Assembly: GCA_038210415.1 (NCBI GenBank)
Contig: JBBQWS010000083.1
Location: 1 to 9,701, forward strand
Direction of reading: 5' to 3'
DNA: 9,701 bases
Source of the DNA: JBBQWS01 sp038210415
GTDB lineage: Bacteria; Actinomycetota; Actinomycetes; Prado026
The notes beneath the pieces were generated by a model. The model had not been told where the DNA came from. It was given only the letters and a program-made list of their open reading frames with translations, and ran no database searches. Shown in pieces: positions 1-6,731 of the stretch; the stretch's first letter is position 1; each line of letters begins with the position of its first letter. A program made the position numbers and the translations under genes.

Positions 1-1
1 T

Positions 2-78
2 TGGTAGCGGGGGCAGGATTTGAACCTGCGACCTCTGGGTTATGAGCCCAGCGAGCTACCGAGCTGCTCCACCCCGCG
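2..78 (-). tRNA. Initiator tRNA-fMet (anticodon CAT), CCA encoded
   Basis: A complete 77-nt cloverleaf reads on the minus strand, with the anticodon CAT templated by 42-44. The anticodon stem is CTGGG/CCCAG, so it carries the three consecutive G:C pairs typical of initiator tRNA. Position 1 is C and position 72 is U, giving the unpaired first acceptor position expected of an initiator tRNA (E. coli has C1:A72). The T arm is GCAGG/CCTGC around TTCAAAT, and the discriminator A73 is followed by an encoded CCA (positions 4-2). It lies 59 bp downstream of the UPF0182 stop codon on the same strand but has its own promoter-like sequence. Elongator tRNA-Met is unlikely because of the mismatched 1:72 position and the GGG/CCC stem. 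Confidence 0.96.
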
Positions 79-89
79 TCGGTTGACTC

Positions 90-119
90 ACTGTAGGTCC
101 CCGGACACGATGCGGGCAA
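90..119 (-). promoter_or_regulatory. Sigma-70-like promoter of the initiator tRNA
   Basis: On the minus strand a -35-like TTGCCC (119-114) and a -10-like TACAGT (95-90) are separated by 18 bp. Transcription would start near 83, about five bases before the mature tRNA 5' end at 78. The spacing and placement suit a short tRNA leader. Assigned by eye only. Confidence 0.5.
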
Positions 120-137
120 ATCGTCTCGGGAGACCCC

Positions 138-3080
138 CTACTGGGTCGTGGCTGACGGGCTGACGGACGGCGACGGGCTGGCCGACGCTGACGCCCCTGG
201 GGACGGCGACGTGGGCGTCGCGGCTACGGCAGCGGCTATCGCGGCCTTGAGCCGGTTCTGCGCCTCGCCATACGCCGTGAAGTCGCCGGCCTTGAGCGCC
301 GCGTCGGAGTCGCGCAGCGCCTGCTGCGCGTCCGCGATTGCCTTGCTGAGGGCGGCATTACCGCCGGTGGTGCCACCCGGTGGCGCAGTCCCACCCCCAC
401 CGGAGCTCCCGCTGAAGGCCTGGTCCAGCGCCTCACCGAGGGTGTCGGCAAACCCAAGGCCGGTGCCGAACTGCACCAGCACCTTCTTAAGCAGCGGGAA
501 CGACGAACCGGTCGAGGCCCTGACGTATACCGGTTCGACGTACAGCAGACCACCGCCGACCGGCAACGAGAGCAGGTTGCCGAGCTCGACGTCCGAGCCG
601 CCTCGACGCAGGAGCGACAAGGCGGACGACACGTTCGGATCGGACTCGAACTTGTTCTGCGCCTGCCCCGGCCCGGCGAAGGTGGTAGTGCGTGGCAACC
701 GAAGGACGCGGATCTTGCCGTAGTCCGAACTCGTGGCGTCCGAGTCGACCGCCATGAACGCAGCGAGGGTGTCCCGACCTTGCGGCGCGAACGTCGTGGT
801 GAGCGAGAACGACGACCGCGGCTGGGCCGGCATCTGCAGGGTGAGGTAGTAGGGCGGCTGCGGCTCGGCCGTCGAGCGCTTGGTGGGGTCGTCCGGGATG
901 GCCCAGAAGTCCTGCCGGCCGTAGAAAGCCTTGGGGTCGGTCACGTGGTACTTGGAGTACAGGTCGCGCTGCACCTTGAACAGGTCCTCCGGGTAGCGCA
1001 GGTGGACCATCAGCTCGGGGGAGATCTGGTCAGCCCCCTTGACCGTGCCGGGGAACGCGGCCTCCCAGACCTTGAGCACCGGGTCGGCGCCGTCCCACTC
1101 GTACAGCGTCACCGTGCCGTCGTAAGCGTCGACCACGGCCTTGACGGAGTTACGGATGTAGTTGACCTCGTCCTTGGGCTGAGCGATCAGCGAGCTGCTG
1201 CTGGCGGTGAGCGAGTCGGTGGTGACGTCGCCGAGCGTGGTGCGCTTTGAGTACGGGTAGCCGTTGGTCGTCGTGTAGCCGTCGAGGATCCAGACGATGC
1301 GGCCGTCGACCACCGCCGGGTAGCTGTCGCCGTCGACGGTGAGCCACGGGGCGACTGCCTGGACCCGGTCACGCGGTTGCCGGTCCCACAAGATCTTCGA
1401 GTCGGAGTTGATCCGGTCGGACAGCAGCAGGTTGGTGTCGCCGAACTTCGCGGCGAACAGGGCGCGGCCCCAGACCGAACCCATCGCCACGCCGCCCTTG
1501 CCGTCGTACGTGGTGTTCGCCTGGCCGGTGGCGCTGTCGCTGGGGAAGTCGAACTCGACCGGGTCCTTGCCCTTGGGACCGCCGACGATCGAGTAGTCGG
1601 GCGACTTCTCGCCGAAGTAGATGCGTGGCTGGCTGATGACCAGCGGCCCAACTGGCGGGATGTCGGCGGCGAAGAAGCTCGGCCGACCGTCCCCCACACT
1701 GGTGTTGCCGAACGCAGCGACCAGGCCGTACCCGTGGGTGAACACGGTGTGGTCGTTGGTGAAGTTGCGCTGGCCGGCGGCGAGCCCGCTGAAGTCGAGC
1801 TCGCGCACGGCCACCACGGTGTCGCGGGCGGTGGTCGTGCCCGGCAGGGTGTAACGGTCGACGTCGAGGGTGTCGGCGAAGCTGTAGAACTGACGGCTCT
1901 GCTGCAGGGCCCGGAACGTCGGCGACACGACGGCGGGGTCGATCAGCCGGATGTTCGAGACCGTCGACTTGTCACCCTCGAGCTGCCCGGGCTTCGGCTG
2001 GATCACCGGGTCGTAGGACTGGACGTCGACGCTGTTCAGCTTGTACGCGTCGAGCGTCGCGTCGATGTTCCGCTTGATGTACGGCGCTTCCTTGTCGGCC
2101 TCGCTCGGGTTGACCTGCACCGACTGGACGAACGCCGGGTAGATGCCGCCGAGGATGATCGCGCTGAGCAGAAGCAGCCCGAACCCGATGCCGGGGGCCA
2201 GCCAGTTGCGCGTGACCACCGTCGCGAAGAAGAGCAGCCCGCAGATGATCGCGATCCAGAACAGGATCTGCTTGGCCGGGAGCAAGGCGTTGACGTCGGT
2301 ATACGTCGCCCCGCTGATCCGGTCGGCGGTGCTGCCCTTGACCACGAGCTCGTACCGGTCGAGCCAGTACGACACCGCCTTCAGCATCACGAAGAACCCG
2401 AGCAGCACGGCGATGTGGGTGCGGGCCGCCGGGGTCGTCTTCTCACCGGGCGTCTGCAGGCGCAGACCGCCGTAGAGGTAGTGGCTCACCAGCGCGGCGA
2501 TCAACGCAAGCACCACCACCGCGAACCCGAACCCGACCAGGAACCGCCAGAACGGCAGCCGGAAGGCGAAGAAAGAGACGTCGACCCCGAACTGCGCGTC
2601 CTTGACGAAGAACGGCTTGGAGTTGCGGAACTGGAGGAACGTCTGCCACTCCGCTGCGGCGGACCCGCCCGCGAGCAGCCCGAGCACCGTGCACACGACC
2701 GCGGTCAGTGAACGGCGGTACGGGTCGACGGCGACGCGGTAGCGGTCGAGCCCCTGCTGCTCGGCCGACAGCCCGCGGAACACCGGCCGGGTGCGGTACG
2801 CGATGACGAAGCTGGCCGCGACCACCGAACCCATGAGCAGGCCGAACAGCGCGAACAGCACCAGCCGGGTCCACAGCTCGGTGGTGAACACCGACGTGAA
2901 GCCGATGGACCGGAACCACAACAGGTCGGTGTAGAAGCCCGCGAACACCCAGAAGGCGATCAGCAGACCGCCGACGATGAGCAGCGTTCCGATCAACGCC
3001 CGCCCGCGCGGCTGCCGTGGAAGGGAGACGGTTGCGCCGTTGGCGGGGCCGTCCGGGTCCTGGGGGAGGTCGAAGCTCAC
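138..3080 (-). CDS. UPF0182 family large polytopic membrane protein
   Basis: This 980-aa protein matches the UPF0182 family of Actinobacteria and some other bacteria, whose biochemical role is unknown. Seven hydrophobic segments are visible at about 28-55, 72-95, 124-143, 178-203, 221-241, 271-290 and 296-321. A very large, probably extracytoplasmic domain follows, containing the family-typical stretch TNDHTVFTHGYGLVAAFGN (441-459) and aromatic patches such as FFAADIPP. The C-terminus has a Gly/Pro/Thr linker, an Ala-rich helix (about 908-953) and a Pro/Ser/Ala tail of about 27 residues. Length is normal for the family. I chose GTG at 3080 because homologous sequence begins shortly before the first membrane segment; the frame stays open to 3689, but that extension is low-complexity shadow sequence under the divergent gene. 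A -10-like TACGTT sits 6 nt before the GTG and there is no good Shine-Dalgarno, so a leaderless mRNA is possible. Confidence 0.93.
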   Translation of the reverse strand: MSFDLPQDPDGPANGATVSLPRQPRGRALIGTLLIVGGLLIAFWVFAGFYTDLLWFRSIGFTSVFTTELWTRLVLFALFGLLMGSVVAASFVIAYRTRPVFRGLSAEQQGLDRYRVAVDPYRRSLTAVVCTVLGLLAGGSAAAEWQTFLQFRNSKPFFVKDAQFGVDVSFFAFRLPFWRFLVGFGFAVVVLALIAALVSHYLYGGLRLQTPGEKTTPAARTHIAVLLGFFVMLKAVSYWLDRYELVVKGSTADRISGATYTDVNALLPAKQILFWIAIICGLLFFATVVTRNWLAPGIGFGLLLLSAIILGGIYPAFVQSVQVNPSEADKEAPYIKRNIDATLDAYKLNSVDVQSYDPVIQPKPGQLEGDKSTVSNIRLIDPAVVSPTFRALQQSRQFYSFADTLDVDRYTLPGTTTARDTVVAVRELDFSGLAAGQRNFTNDHTVFTHGYGLVAAFGNTSVGDGRPSFFAADIPPVGPLVISQPRIYFGEKSPDYSIVGGPKGKDPVEFDFPSDSATGQANTTYDGKGGVAMGSVWGRALFAAKFGDTNLLLSDRINSDSKILWDRQPRDRVQAVAPWLTVDGDSYPAVVDGRIVWILDGYTTTNGYPYSKRTTLGDVTTDSLTASSSSLIAQPKDEVNYIRNSVKAVVDAYDGTVTLYEWDGADPVLKVWEAAFPGTVKGADQISPELMVHLRYPEDLFKVQRDLYSKYHVTDPKAFYGRQDFWAIPDDPTKRSTAEPQPPYYLTLQMPAQPRSSFSLTTTFAPQGRDTLAAFMAVDSDATSSDYGKIRVLRLPRTTTFAGPGQAQNKFESDPNVSSALSLLRRGGSDVELGNLLSLPVGGGLLYVEPVYVRASTGSSFPLLKKVLVQFGTGLGFADTLGEALDQAFSGSSGGGGTAPPGGTTGGNAALSKAIADAQQALRDSDAALKAGDFTAYGEAQNRLKAAIAAAVAATPTSPSPGASASASPSPSVSPSATTQ

Positions 3081-3086
3081 CCCCCC

Positions 3087-3150
3087 AACGTACCTACCCG
3101 ATGGCGCCAGCACGACGCCGAGCCGCAGAACACGTCCCGTACGCCAAGAT
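3087..3150. promoter_or_regulatory. Divergent, probably leaderless promoters for UPF0182 and PPA1309 genes
   Basis: The 76-bp gap between the two divergent starts has no convincing Shine-Dalgarno on either strand. On the minus strand TACGTT (3092-3087) ends 6 nt before the GTG at 3080. On the plus strand the poorer CAAGAT (3145-3150) ends 6 nt before the ATG at 3157. This is the spacing expected when the first base of the start codon is the transcription start. The -35 regions are poor on both sides, so these calls rest on position rather than on strong consensus. Confidence 0.35.
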
Positions 3151-3156
3151 GTGACC

Positions 3157-3747
3157 ATGACCTCGGACCTGCCCTCGGACCTGCCCTCGGACCTGCCCTC
3201 GGACCCGCCCACGGCCCCGCCGGAGCCTCCCTCGCCCCTCGCCGGCCTCGTGCGCGAGCTCGAGCAGCACGTCGCCGAACAAGGCTGGGACCAGCCGCCG
3301 CGGCTCTTCGCGCTGGTGCGCACCGACGACCTGCTGTCCCGCGAACCGCACCTCGCCCAGCTGCTGGGCGTGCCGGACGAGATGGGGCCGGCGGCCGGGT
3401 ACACGTCGCTCGAGCAGGAGGAGCTGCCGTCGTACGCGACCCTCGAAGACCTCCTTGCCGGCATCACCTGGCCGTCCGAGGTCGCCGGGGCAGCCCTGGT
3501 GGCCGAGCGGATCATGCTGCCGCCGGAGGCCGAGCATGGACTGCCCGCGGACGAGCAGGAGGCCCTGGCGGCGCTGCAGTCGCATCCCGCCCGGCAGGAC
3601 ATCCGGCTGGCAGTGGCCGTGTTGCGCGACGGCTCCCGGTACTGCGCGCTGCGGATGCGGTCACACGACGACCCGGTCGAGGTCGTCACCGGCCCCGACC
3701 TGACCCCGAGCCTGCCCGAGCAGCTGCTCGCGACGCTGGAGCCTTAG
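3157..3747 (+). CDS. PPA1309 family protein
   Basis: This 196-aa soluble protein resembles the uncharacterised actinobacterial PPA1309 family, commonly found next to UPF0182 and PDZ-protease genes. Recognisable stretches are LEQHVAEQGWDQPPRLFALV (35-54), LEDLLAGITWPSEVAGAALV (96-115) and ARQDIRLAVAVLRDGSRYCA (145-164), followed by LRMRSHDD. No catalytic motif, signal peptide or membrane segment is visible, so it is presumably cytoplasmic. The N-terminus is a repetitive Ser-Asp-Leu-Pro run followed by a Pro-rich linker, so the folded part starts near residue 28. ATG at 3157 was chosen because the upstream open frame (to 2977) only overlaps the divergent gene and lacks family similarity; GTG at 3151 is a minor alternative. 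The stop codon lies 7 bp from that of the convergent protease gene. Function unknown. Confidence 0.85.
   Translation: MTSDLPSDLPSDLPSDPPTAPPEPPSPLAGLVRELEQHVAEQGWDQPPRLFALVRTDDLLSREPHLAQLLGVPDEMGPAAGYTSLEQEELPSYATLEDLLAGITWPSEVAGAALVAERIMLPPEAEHGLPADEQEALAALQSHPARQDIRLAVAVLRDGSRYCALRMRSHDDPVEVVTGPDLTPSLPEQLLATLEP
3161..3204 (+). repeat. 12-bp in-frame tandem repeat at the start of the PPA1309 gene
   Basis: Three perfect copies of ctgccctcggac run from 3169 to 3204, preceded by a partial copy, cctcggac, at 3161-3168. The unit encodes Leu-Pro-Ser-Asp. Because it is a multiple of three, copy-number change would alter the disordered N-terminus without shifting the frame. Confidence 0.9.
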
Positions 3748-3762
3748 CAGCTCGTCAGCTGC
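3747..3762. terminator. Hairpin between two convergent stop codons, possible bidirectional terminator
   Basis: GCAGCT (3747-3752) and AGCTGC (3757-3762) form a perfect 6-bp stem with the tetraloop CGTC. The stem includes the last base of the PPA1309 stop (TAG, 3745-3747) and the protease stop (TGA, 3757-3755). There is no T-tract on either side, so it is not a canonical intrinsic terminator, but U-tract-less hairpins are often proposed as terminators in Actinobacteria. Confidence 0.4.
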
Positions 3763-4801
3763 AGGTAGGTGCGGAACCCTGGCCCGAGACAGCGATCGCG
3801 AGTCCGGCCAGCGCTGTGCCGACCGAGCTGACCTTGACGAGGCGTAACCCAGCCGGCACAGCGGGCAGTGCCTCGGCACAGTTGTCGGCCGGGATCAGGA
3901 AGATCGTGGCGCCGTCGGCCTTTGCCGCCGCCATCTTCTGCCGGATCCCGCCGATCGGCCCGACCTCGCCGCTCGGGTTCATGGTGCCGGTGCCGGCGAT
4001 GTGCAGGCCGCCCGTCTCCTGCACCAGGGTGAGCTTGTCGATGATGCCGAGCGTGAACATCAAACCGGCGCTCGGGCCGCCCACGTCGTCGAGCTGGATC
4101 GTGACGGTGACCGGGGACGTGTAGCCCTGGGCCGGGGTGATGCCGATCACCGGACGCTTCGGATCGTCCTTGCCGGCCGTGGTGGTGATCGCGACGACAG
4201 AGTCCTTGGTACCGCGGGTGATCCCGAGGACGACCTTGTCGTCCGGTTTGCGCTTGCCGATCTCGGCGCGCAGGGCGTCGCCGGAGGCGACCGCCACCCC
4301 GTCGACGGTGCGGATCACGTCGCCCGGCTTGAGCTTCCCGGACGACGGGCCATCAGTGGCGACCGCGCCGACCTTGAGCACGATGGTCACCGGGAGCCCG
4401 AGATGACGCAGCGCGGCAACGGCCGCCGCGTCCTTGGAGTCGCTCATGTCCTGGGTGCTCTGCTGCTGCACCTGGTCGGCGGTCTCGTCGGGCGGGTAGA
4501 GCAGCTTGGTTGGGACGACCGACTGACCCGGGTCGATCCAGCCGCGGAGAACGTCGCTGAGCGTCGCGCGGCTGCGCGGCCCGCCGACCTCGTTGACGGT
4601 CAGCAGGTCCAGCTGCCCGGTGGTCGGGAAGGTCGTGGCGCCGCTGACGGTGATCAACTGCTTGCCGTCGGTCGTCCCCAGGACGTCGAAGACCGGACCG
4701 GGACGCAGCACGACGTACGAGACGGGGACCGAGACCCCCACCAGGAGGCCGACCGCGATGAGGACGGCGGCGAGAAGCTGCGGCGTCGAGCGCTTGGACA
4801 A
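3755..4801 (-). CDS. YlbL-like membrane-anchored PDZ plus Lon-type (S16) serine protease
   Basis: This 348-aa protein has one N-terminal membrane anchor (about 10-31), a linker/alpha region, a PDZ-like domain (about 130-210, with GKLKPGDVIRTVDGVAV) and a C-terminal Lon proteolytic domain. The Ser-Lys dyad is visible as S244 in VGGPSAGLMF and K289 in GPIGGIRQKMAAAK. The 45-residue spacing is close to that of Lon (S679/K722 in E. coli). There is no AAA+ ATPase domain, so it should act ATP-independently outside the membrane, as proposed for B. subtilis YlbL and M. tuberculosis Rv3194c. The start is TTG at 4801, 10 bp after the stop of the small membrane protein gene, and gives a short basic N-terminus (SKR) before the anchor. 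It is the last gene of the four-gene minus-strand operon. A Cys lies second from the C-terminus. Substrates are unknown. Confidence 0.92.
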   Translation of the reverse strand: MSKRSTPQLLAAVLIAVGLLVGVSVPVSYVVLRPGPVFDVLGTTDGKQLITVSGATTFPTTGQLDLLTVNEVGGPRSRATLSDVLRGWIDPGQSVVPTKLLYPPDETADQVQQQSTQDMSDSKDAAAVAALRHLGLPVTIVLKVGAVATDGPSSGKLKPGDVIRTVDGVAVASGDALRAEIGKRKPDDKVVLGITRGTKDSVVAITTTAGKDDPKRPVIGITPAQGYTSPVTVTIQLDDVGGPSAGLMFTLGIIDKLTLVQETGGLHIAGTGTMNPSGEVGPIGGIRQKMAAAKADGATIFLIPADNCAEALPAVPAGLRLVKVSSVGTALAGLAIAVSGQGSAPTCS

Positions 4802-4811
4802 AGGGCCGGCC

Positions 4812-5081
4812 CTATTCGGCGGAGAAGGGGTTGGGGGGCACCGTGGGGTTGGGGGGCACCGTGGGGTTGGGCGGCACGGTGGAGTCGGCCGGCTCGGCCA
4901 CAGGAGCCTGCGCTCGTGGCTTGGTCTCGGTCTGCCGCTGCATGGCGCGCTGGAACCTCAGGTGCTCGGCCATCGACTCCTGAGGGTCCACGGGCGGTCG
5001 CGGCCGGTTCTTGAAGGAGACCCACACGACCGCGAGGACGAAAGCGACCGCCGGGATCAGCCACCATGCCAACGCCTTCAC
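4812..5081 (-). CDS. Small single-pass membrane protein with Pro-rich repeat tail
   Basis: This 89-aa protein is not assigned to a characterised family. It has a membrane segment (about 5-23, LAWWLIPAVAFVLAVVWV), a basic KNRPR patch just after it, a predicted helix with SMAEHLRFQRAMQRQ (36-50), and a C-terminal tail holding three TVPPNP repeats (68-85). By the positive-inside rule the tail is more likely cytoplasmic. I chose GTG at 5081 because it overlaps the MoaE stop in a GTGA arrangement, which implies translational coupling, and a G-rich GGGTGGG lies just upstream. GTG at 5093 (four residues longer) is the alternative. It sits 10 bp before the protease start, so it may be an accessory subunit of that protease; this is inference from position only. 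Confidence 0.75.
   Translation of the reverse strand: MKALAWWLIPAVAFVLAVVWVSFKNRPRPPVDPQESMAEHLRFQRAMQRQTETKPRAQAPVAEPADSTVPPNPTVPPNPTVPPNPFSAE
4827..4880. repeat. 18-bp triple tandem repeat with G-quadruplex potential
   Basis: Three 18-bp units (4827-4844, 4845-4862, 4863-4880) encode TVPPNP on the minus strand. The first two are identical; the third differs at two positions. On the plus strand the G runs alternate GGGG, GGGGGG, GGGG, GGGGGG, GGGG, separated by 2- and 6-nt loops, which satisfies the usual G-quadruplex pattern. The plus strand is the template strand, so the mRNA is C-rich. Confidence 0.85.
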
Positions 5082-5494
5082 GCGCCCACCCACTCGGAGT
5101 CGCCGTCGTGGAACCTCTGCCGCTTCCAGATCGGCACCTCGTGCTTGAGGTCGTCGATGAGCTGGCGCGCGGCGTCGAACGCGTCGCCGCGGTGGGCGGA
5201 CGCCACTGCCACGACCACGGCGATCTCACCGATCTCGAGGTCGCCCACCCGGTGGACCGCGGCCAGCGCGATCGGCGCGTGCGTCGCGACCACGCGGTCG
5301 GCGACCACCCGAAGCGCATCGAGGACGGACGGGTGGGCGGAGTACCCGAGCTGGGAGACCGGACGACCCTCGTCGTGGTCGCGCACCGTGCCGATGAACA
5401 GTGCCGTGCCGCCAGCCGCAGGATCGGCCACCGCGGCGAGCACCTCGTCAACCGACAGAGGGGTGTCGCGCACGTCGAGCAGGCGCACCGTCAT
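5078..5494 (-). CDS. moaE: Molybdopterin synthase catalytic (large) subunit MoaE
   Basis: This 138-aa protein has the normal MoaE length and all its landmarks. These are FIGTVRDHDEG (33-43), HRVGDLEIGE (81-90), AHRGDAFDAAR (100-110) and LKHEVPIWKRQ (116-126). K117 and K124 correspond to the paired active-site lysines of MoaE, with the same spacing as E. coli K119/K126. With thiocarboxylated MoaD it converts cyclic pyranopterin monophosphate to molybdopterin in the cytoplasm. No MoaD gene or other molybdenum-cofactor gene lies in the window. ATG at 5494 is preceded by GGGTGG and lies 9 bp after the stop of the SDR gene. Its own stop overlaps the GTG of the small membrane protein, so it is the second gene of the minus-strand operon. 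Confidence 0.95.
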   Translation of the reverse strand: MTVRLLDVRDTPLSVDEVLAAVADPAAGGTALFIGTVRDHDEGRPVSQLGYSAHPSVLDALRVVADRVVATHAPIALAAVHRVGDLEIGEIAVVVAVASAHRGDAFDAARQLIDDLKHEVPIWKRQRFHDGDSEWVGA

Positions 5495-5503
5495 CCACCC
5501 AGC

Positions 5504-6703
5504 CTAAGCGCCACTGCGGCGCTGCCGGCGCAGCTGACGGACGACAGCAGCCGTCCCGAGGACCGCGACGGTCGCGCCCGCGGCTCCGAGCGTCGCGTCT
5601 CGACCGAACCGGCGTCCCCCTGCGGCCGACCTGCGTTCGAGCTCGGCCATCAGCTCGGCGAGGGCCTGCGCGTTGTCGAACGCGGGCACCCAGCCTGCGG
5701 CGCGCAGCCGGGTCGACGGAACCACCCACGGCTCGGCGGTGAAGGCGAGCTCGCTGGCCGGCGCGAGGGTGACACCGAGCCGATGCAGCCGCTCCGCGGT
5801 GCCGTACGCGAGCCGGGACGGCAGCACGATGCTGCGCCGACCGGTGATCTGCTCGACGTCCTCCTGGGTCAGCGAACCGTCGGACCCGACGGTGACGTAC
5901 CCCTCGACCCGGCCCAGCGTCGCCAGCTCGAGCGCGGCGAGCAGGTCGTCGACGTGGCAGAACTGCCAGTGCGGGTGCGAGTCCTTCACCACGAGCAGCC
6001 GAGGGGCCTCGAAGTGCCGGGTGAACACGCTGTCGACGCCCGGCCCGACAAGGATGGCCGGACGCAGCACCGTGACCGACAGCCCGGGGTGCACCCGGGG
6101 CGCGCGGCCGGCCGCCTCCTCGACGTCGAGCAGCCCGCTCAGAGCGCCGCCGTCGGAGATCGCCCGCAACGGGGCGTCCTCGGGCAACGGGACCGGATTG
6201 TCCGGCAACGCCCCGTAAACCATGGCGCTCGTGACGAGCACGGCCCGGGCCACCCCGGCGGCGGCCGCTGCGGTCAGGACGGTGCGAGCACCAGTGACGA
6301 CCGCGGCCTGGACCTCGTGCTCGAGCTGGTCACCGCGAACCTCGGGCACCCCGGGGTGGATCACCACGTCGCATCCGCCGAGCCGTTGGACGAGTGCCGG
6401 GTCGCGGACGTCGACGACCCGCCAGGTCACTCCGGCGAGGTCACCCCGCGCGGAGTCGACGGCGACGACCCGGGACACATCGGGATGGTCGACCAGCCGA
6501 GCGGCGAGGGCCCGCCCGATCCCCCCTGCCGCCCCGGTGACGGCGACCGTGAGCCCGGCCGGGGCAGCTGCCTGGGCCCGCGCGGGCCCGGTGCGCCGAG
6601 AGCGAACCCCGGCTGCAGGCTTAGCTGTGCGCCCCCCGGCCCGGCTACGGTTGCGGGAGGGAACGGCTGCTGCGCCGGATTCGGCGTCGTCGTCGGTCAC
6701 CAT
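5504..6703 (-). CDS. SDR-type NAD(P)-binding epimerase-like protein with C-terminal hydrophobic tail
   Basis: This 399-aa protein contains an extended short-chain dehydrogenase/NAD-dependent epimerase fold. The nucleotide-binding motif TGAAGGIGRALAARL is at 56-70, AVDSARGDL follows strand 2 (81-89), DVVIHPG lies at 112-118 and VTSAMVYGA at 157-165. Later come VTVLRPAILVGPG (210-222) and FCHVDDLLAALE (248-259), which are typical of the family. The classical active-site YxxxK is not evident: where it should lie the sequence reads DGGALSGLLDVEEA. The first 50 residues are disordered and basic. The C-terminus has a hydrophobic stretch (about 371-388) followed by RQLRRQRR, which could be a tail anchor. 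ATG at 6703 is preceded by AGGATGGGGAT, a good ribosome site; the longer open frame to 7363 is the shadow of the divergent protease. First gene of the four-gene operon; substrate unknown. Confidence 0.85.
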   Translation of the reverse strand: MVTDDDAESGAAAVPSRNRSRAGGRTAKPAAGVRSRRTGPARAQAAAPAGLTVAVTGAAGGIGRALAARLVDHPDVSRVVAVDSARGDLAGVTWRVVDVRDPALVQRLGGCDVVIHPGVPEVRGDQLEHEVQAAVVTGARTVLTAAAAAGVARAVLVTSAMVYGALPDNPVPLPEDAPLRAISDGGALSGLLDVEEAAGRAPRVHPGLSVTVLRPAILVGPGVDSVFTRHFEAPRLLVVKDSHPHWQFCHVDDLLAALELATLGRVEGYVTVGSDGSLTQEDVEQITGRRSIVLPSRLAYGTAERLHRLGVTLAPASELAFTAEPWVVPSTRLRAAGWVPAFDNAQALAELMAELERRSAAGGRRFGRDATLGAAGATVAVLGTAAVVRQLRRQRRSGA

Positions 6704-6731
6704 GACATCCCCATCCTGCCCGAGGTGGCCC
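6704..6731. promoter_or_regulatory. 28-bp divergent gap carrying two opposing ribosome binding sites
   Basis: Plus strand: GAGGTGG (6722-6728) precedes the GTG at 6732. Minus strand: AGGATGGGGAT (6717-6707 region) precedes the ATG at 6703. The gap is too short to hold a promoter for either gene. Both promoters must therefore lie inside the opposing coding sequence, and the two 5' leaders must overlap in antisense. Confidence 0.6.

Noticed and set aside
123..134. Terminator between UPF0182 and the tRNA (GTCTC/GAGAC)
   Set aside because: The stem is at most four to five pairs with a tiny loop and no U-tract; too weak to call.
1377..2711. Long plus-strand open frame opposite UPF0182
   Set aside because: Composition is Arg/Val/Asp/His-rich with no fold or motif, as expected for antisense frames of high-GC genes; the minus-strand protein has clear membrane segments and family motifs.
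3081..3689. Extension of the UPF0182 frame upstream to 3689
   Set aside because: The added 203 residues are Ser/Arg/Gly-rich, lack family similarity and lie antisense to the PPA1309 gene. They are a GC-bias shadow.
4803..4812. Palindrome GGGCCGGCCC before the protease TTG start
   Set aside because: Short GC palindromes are common at this base composition, and nothing links it to a known operator.
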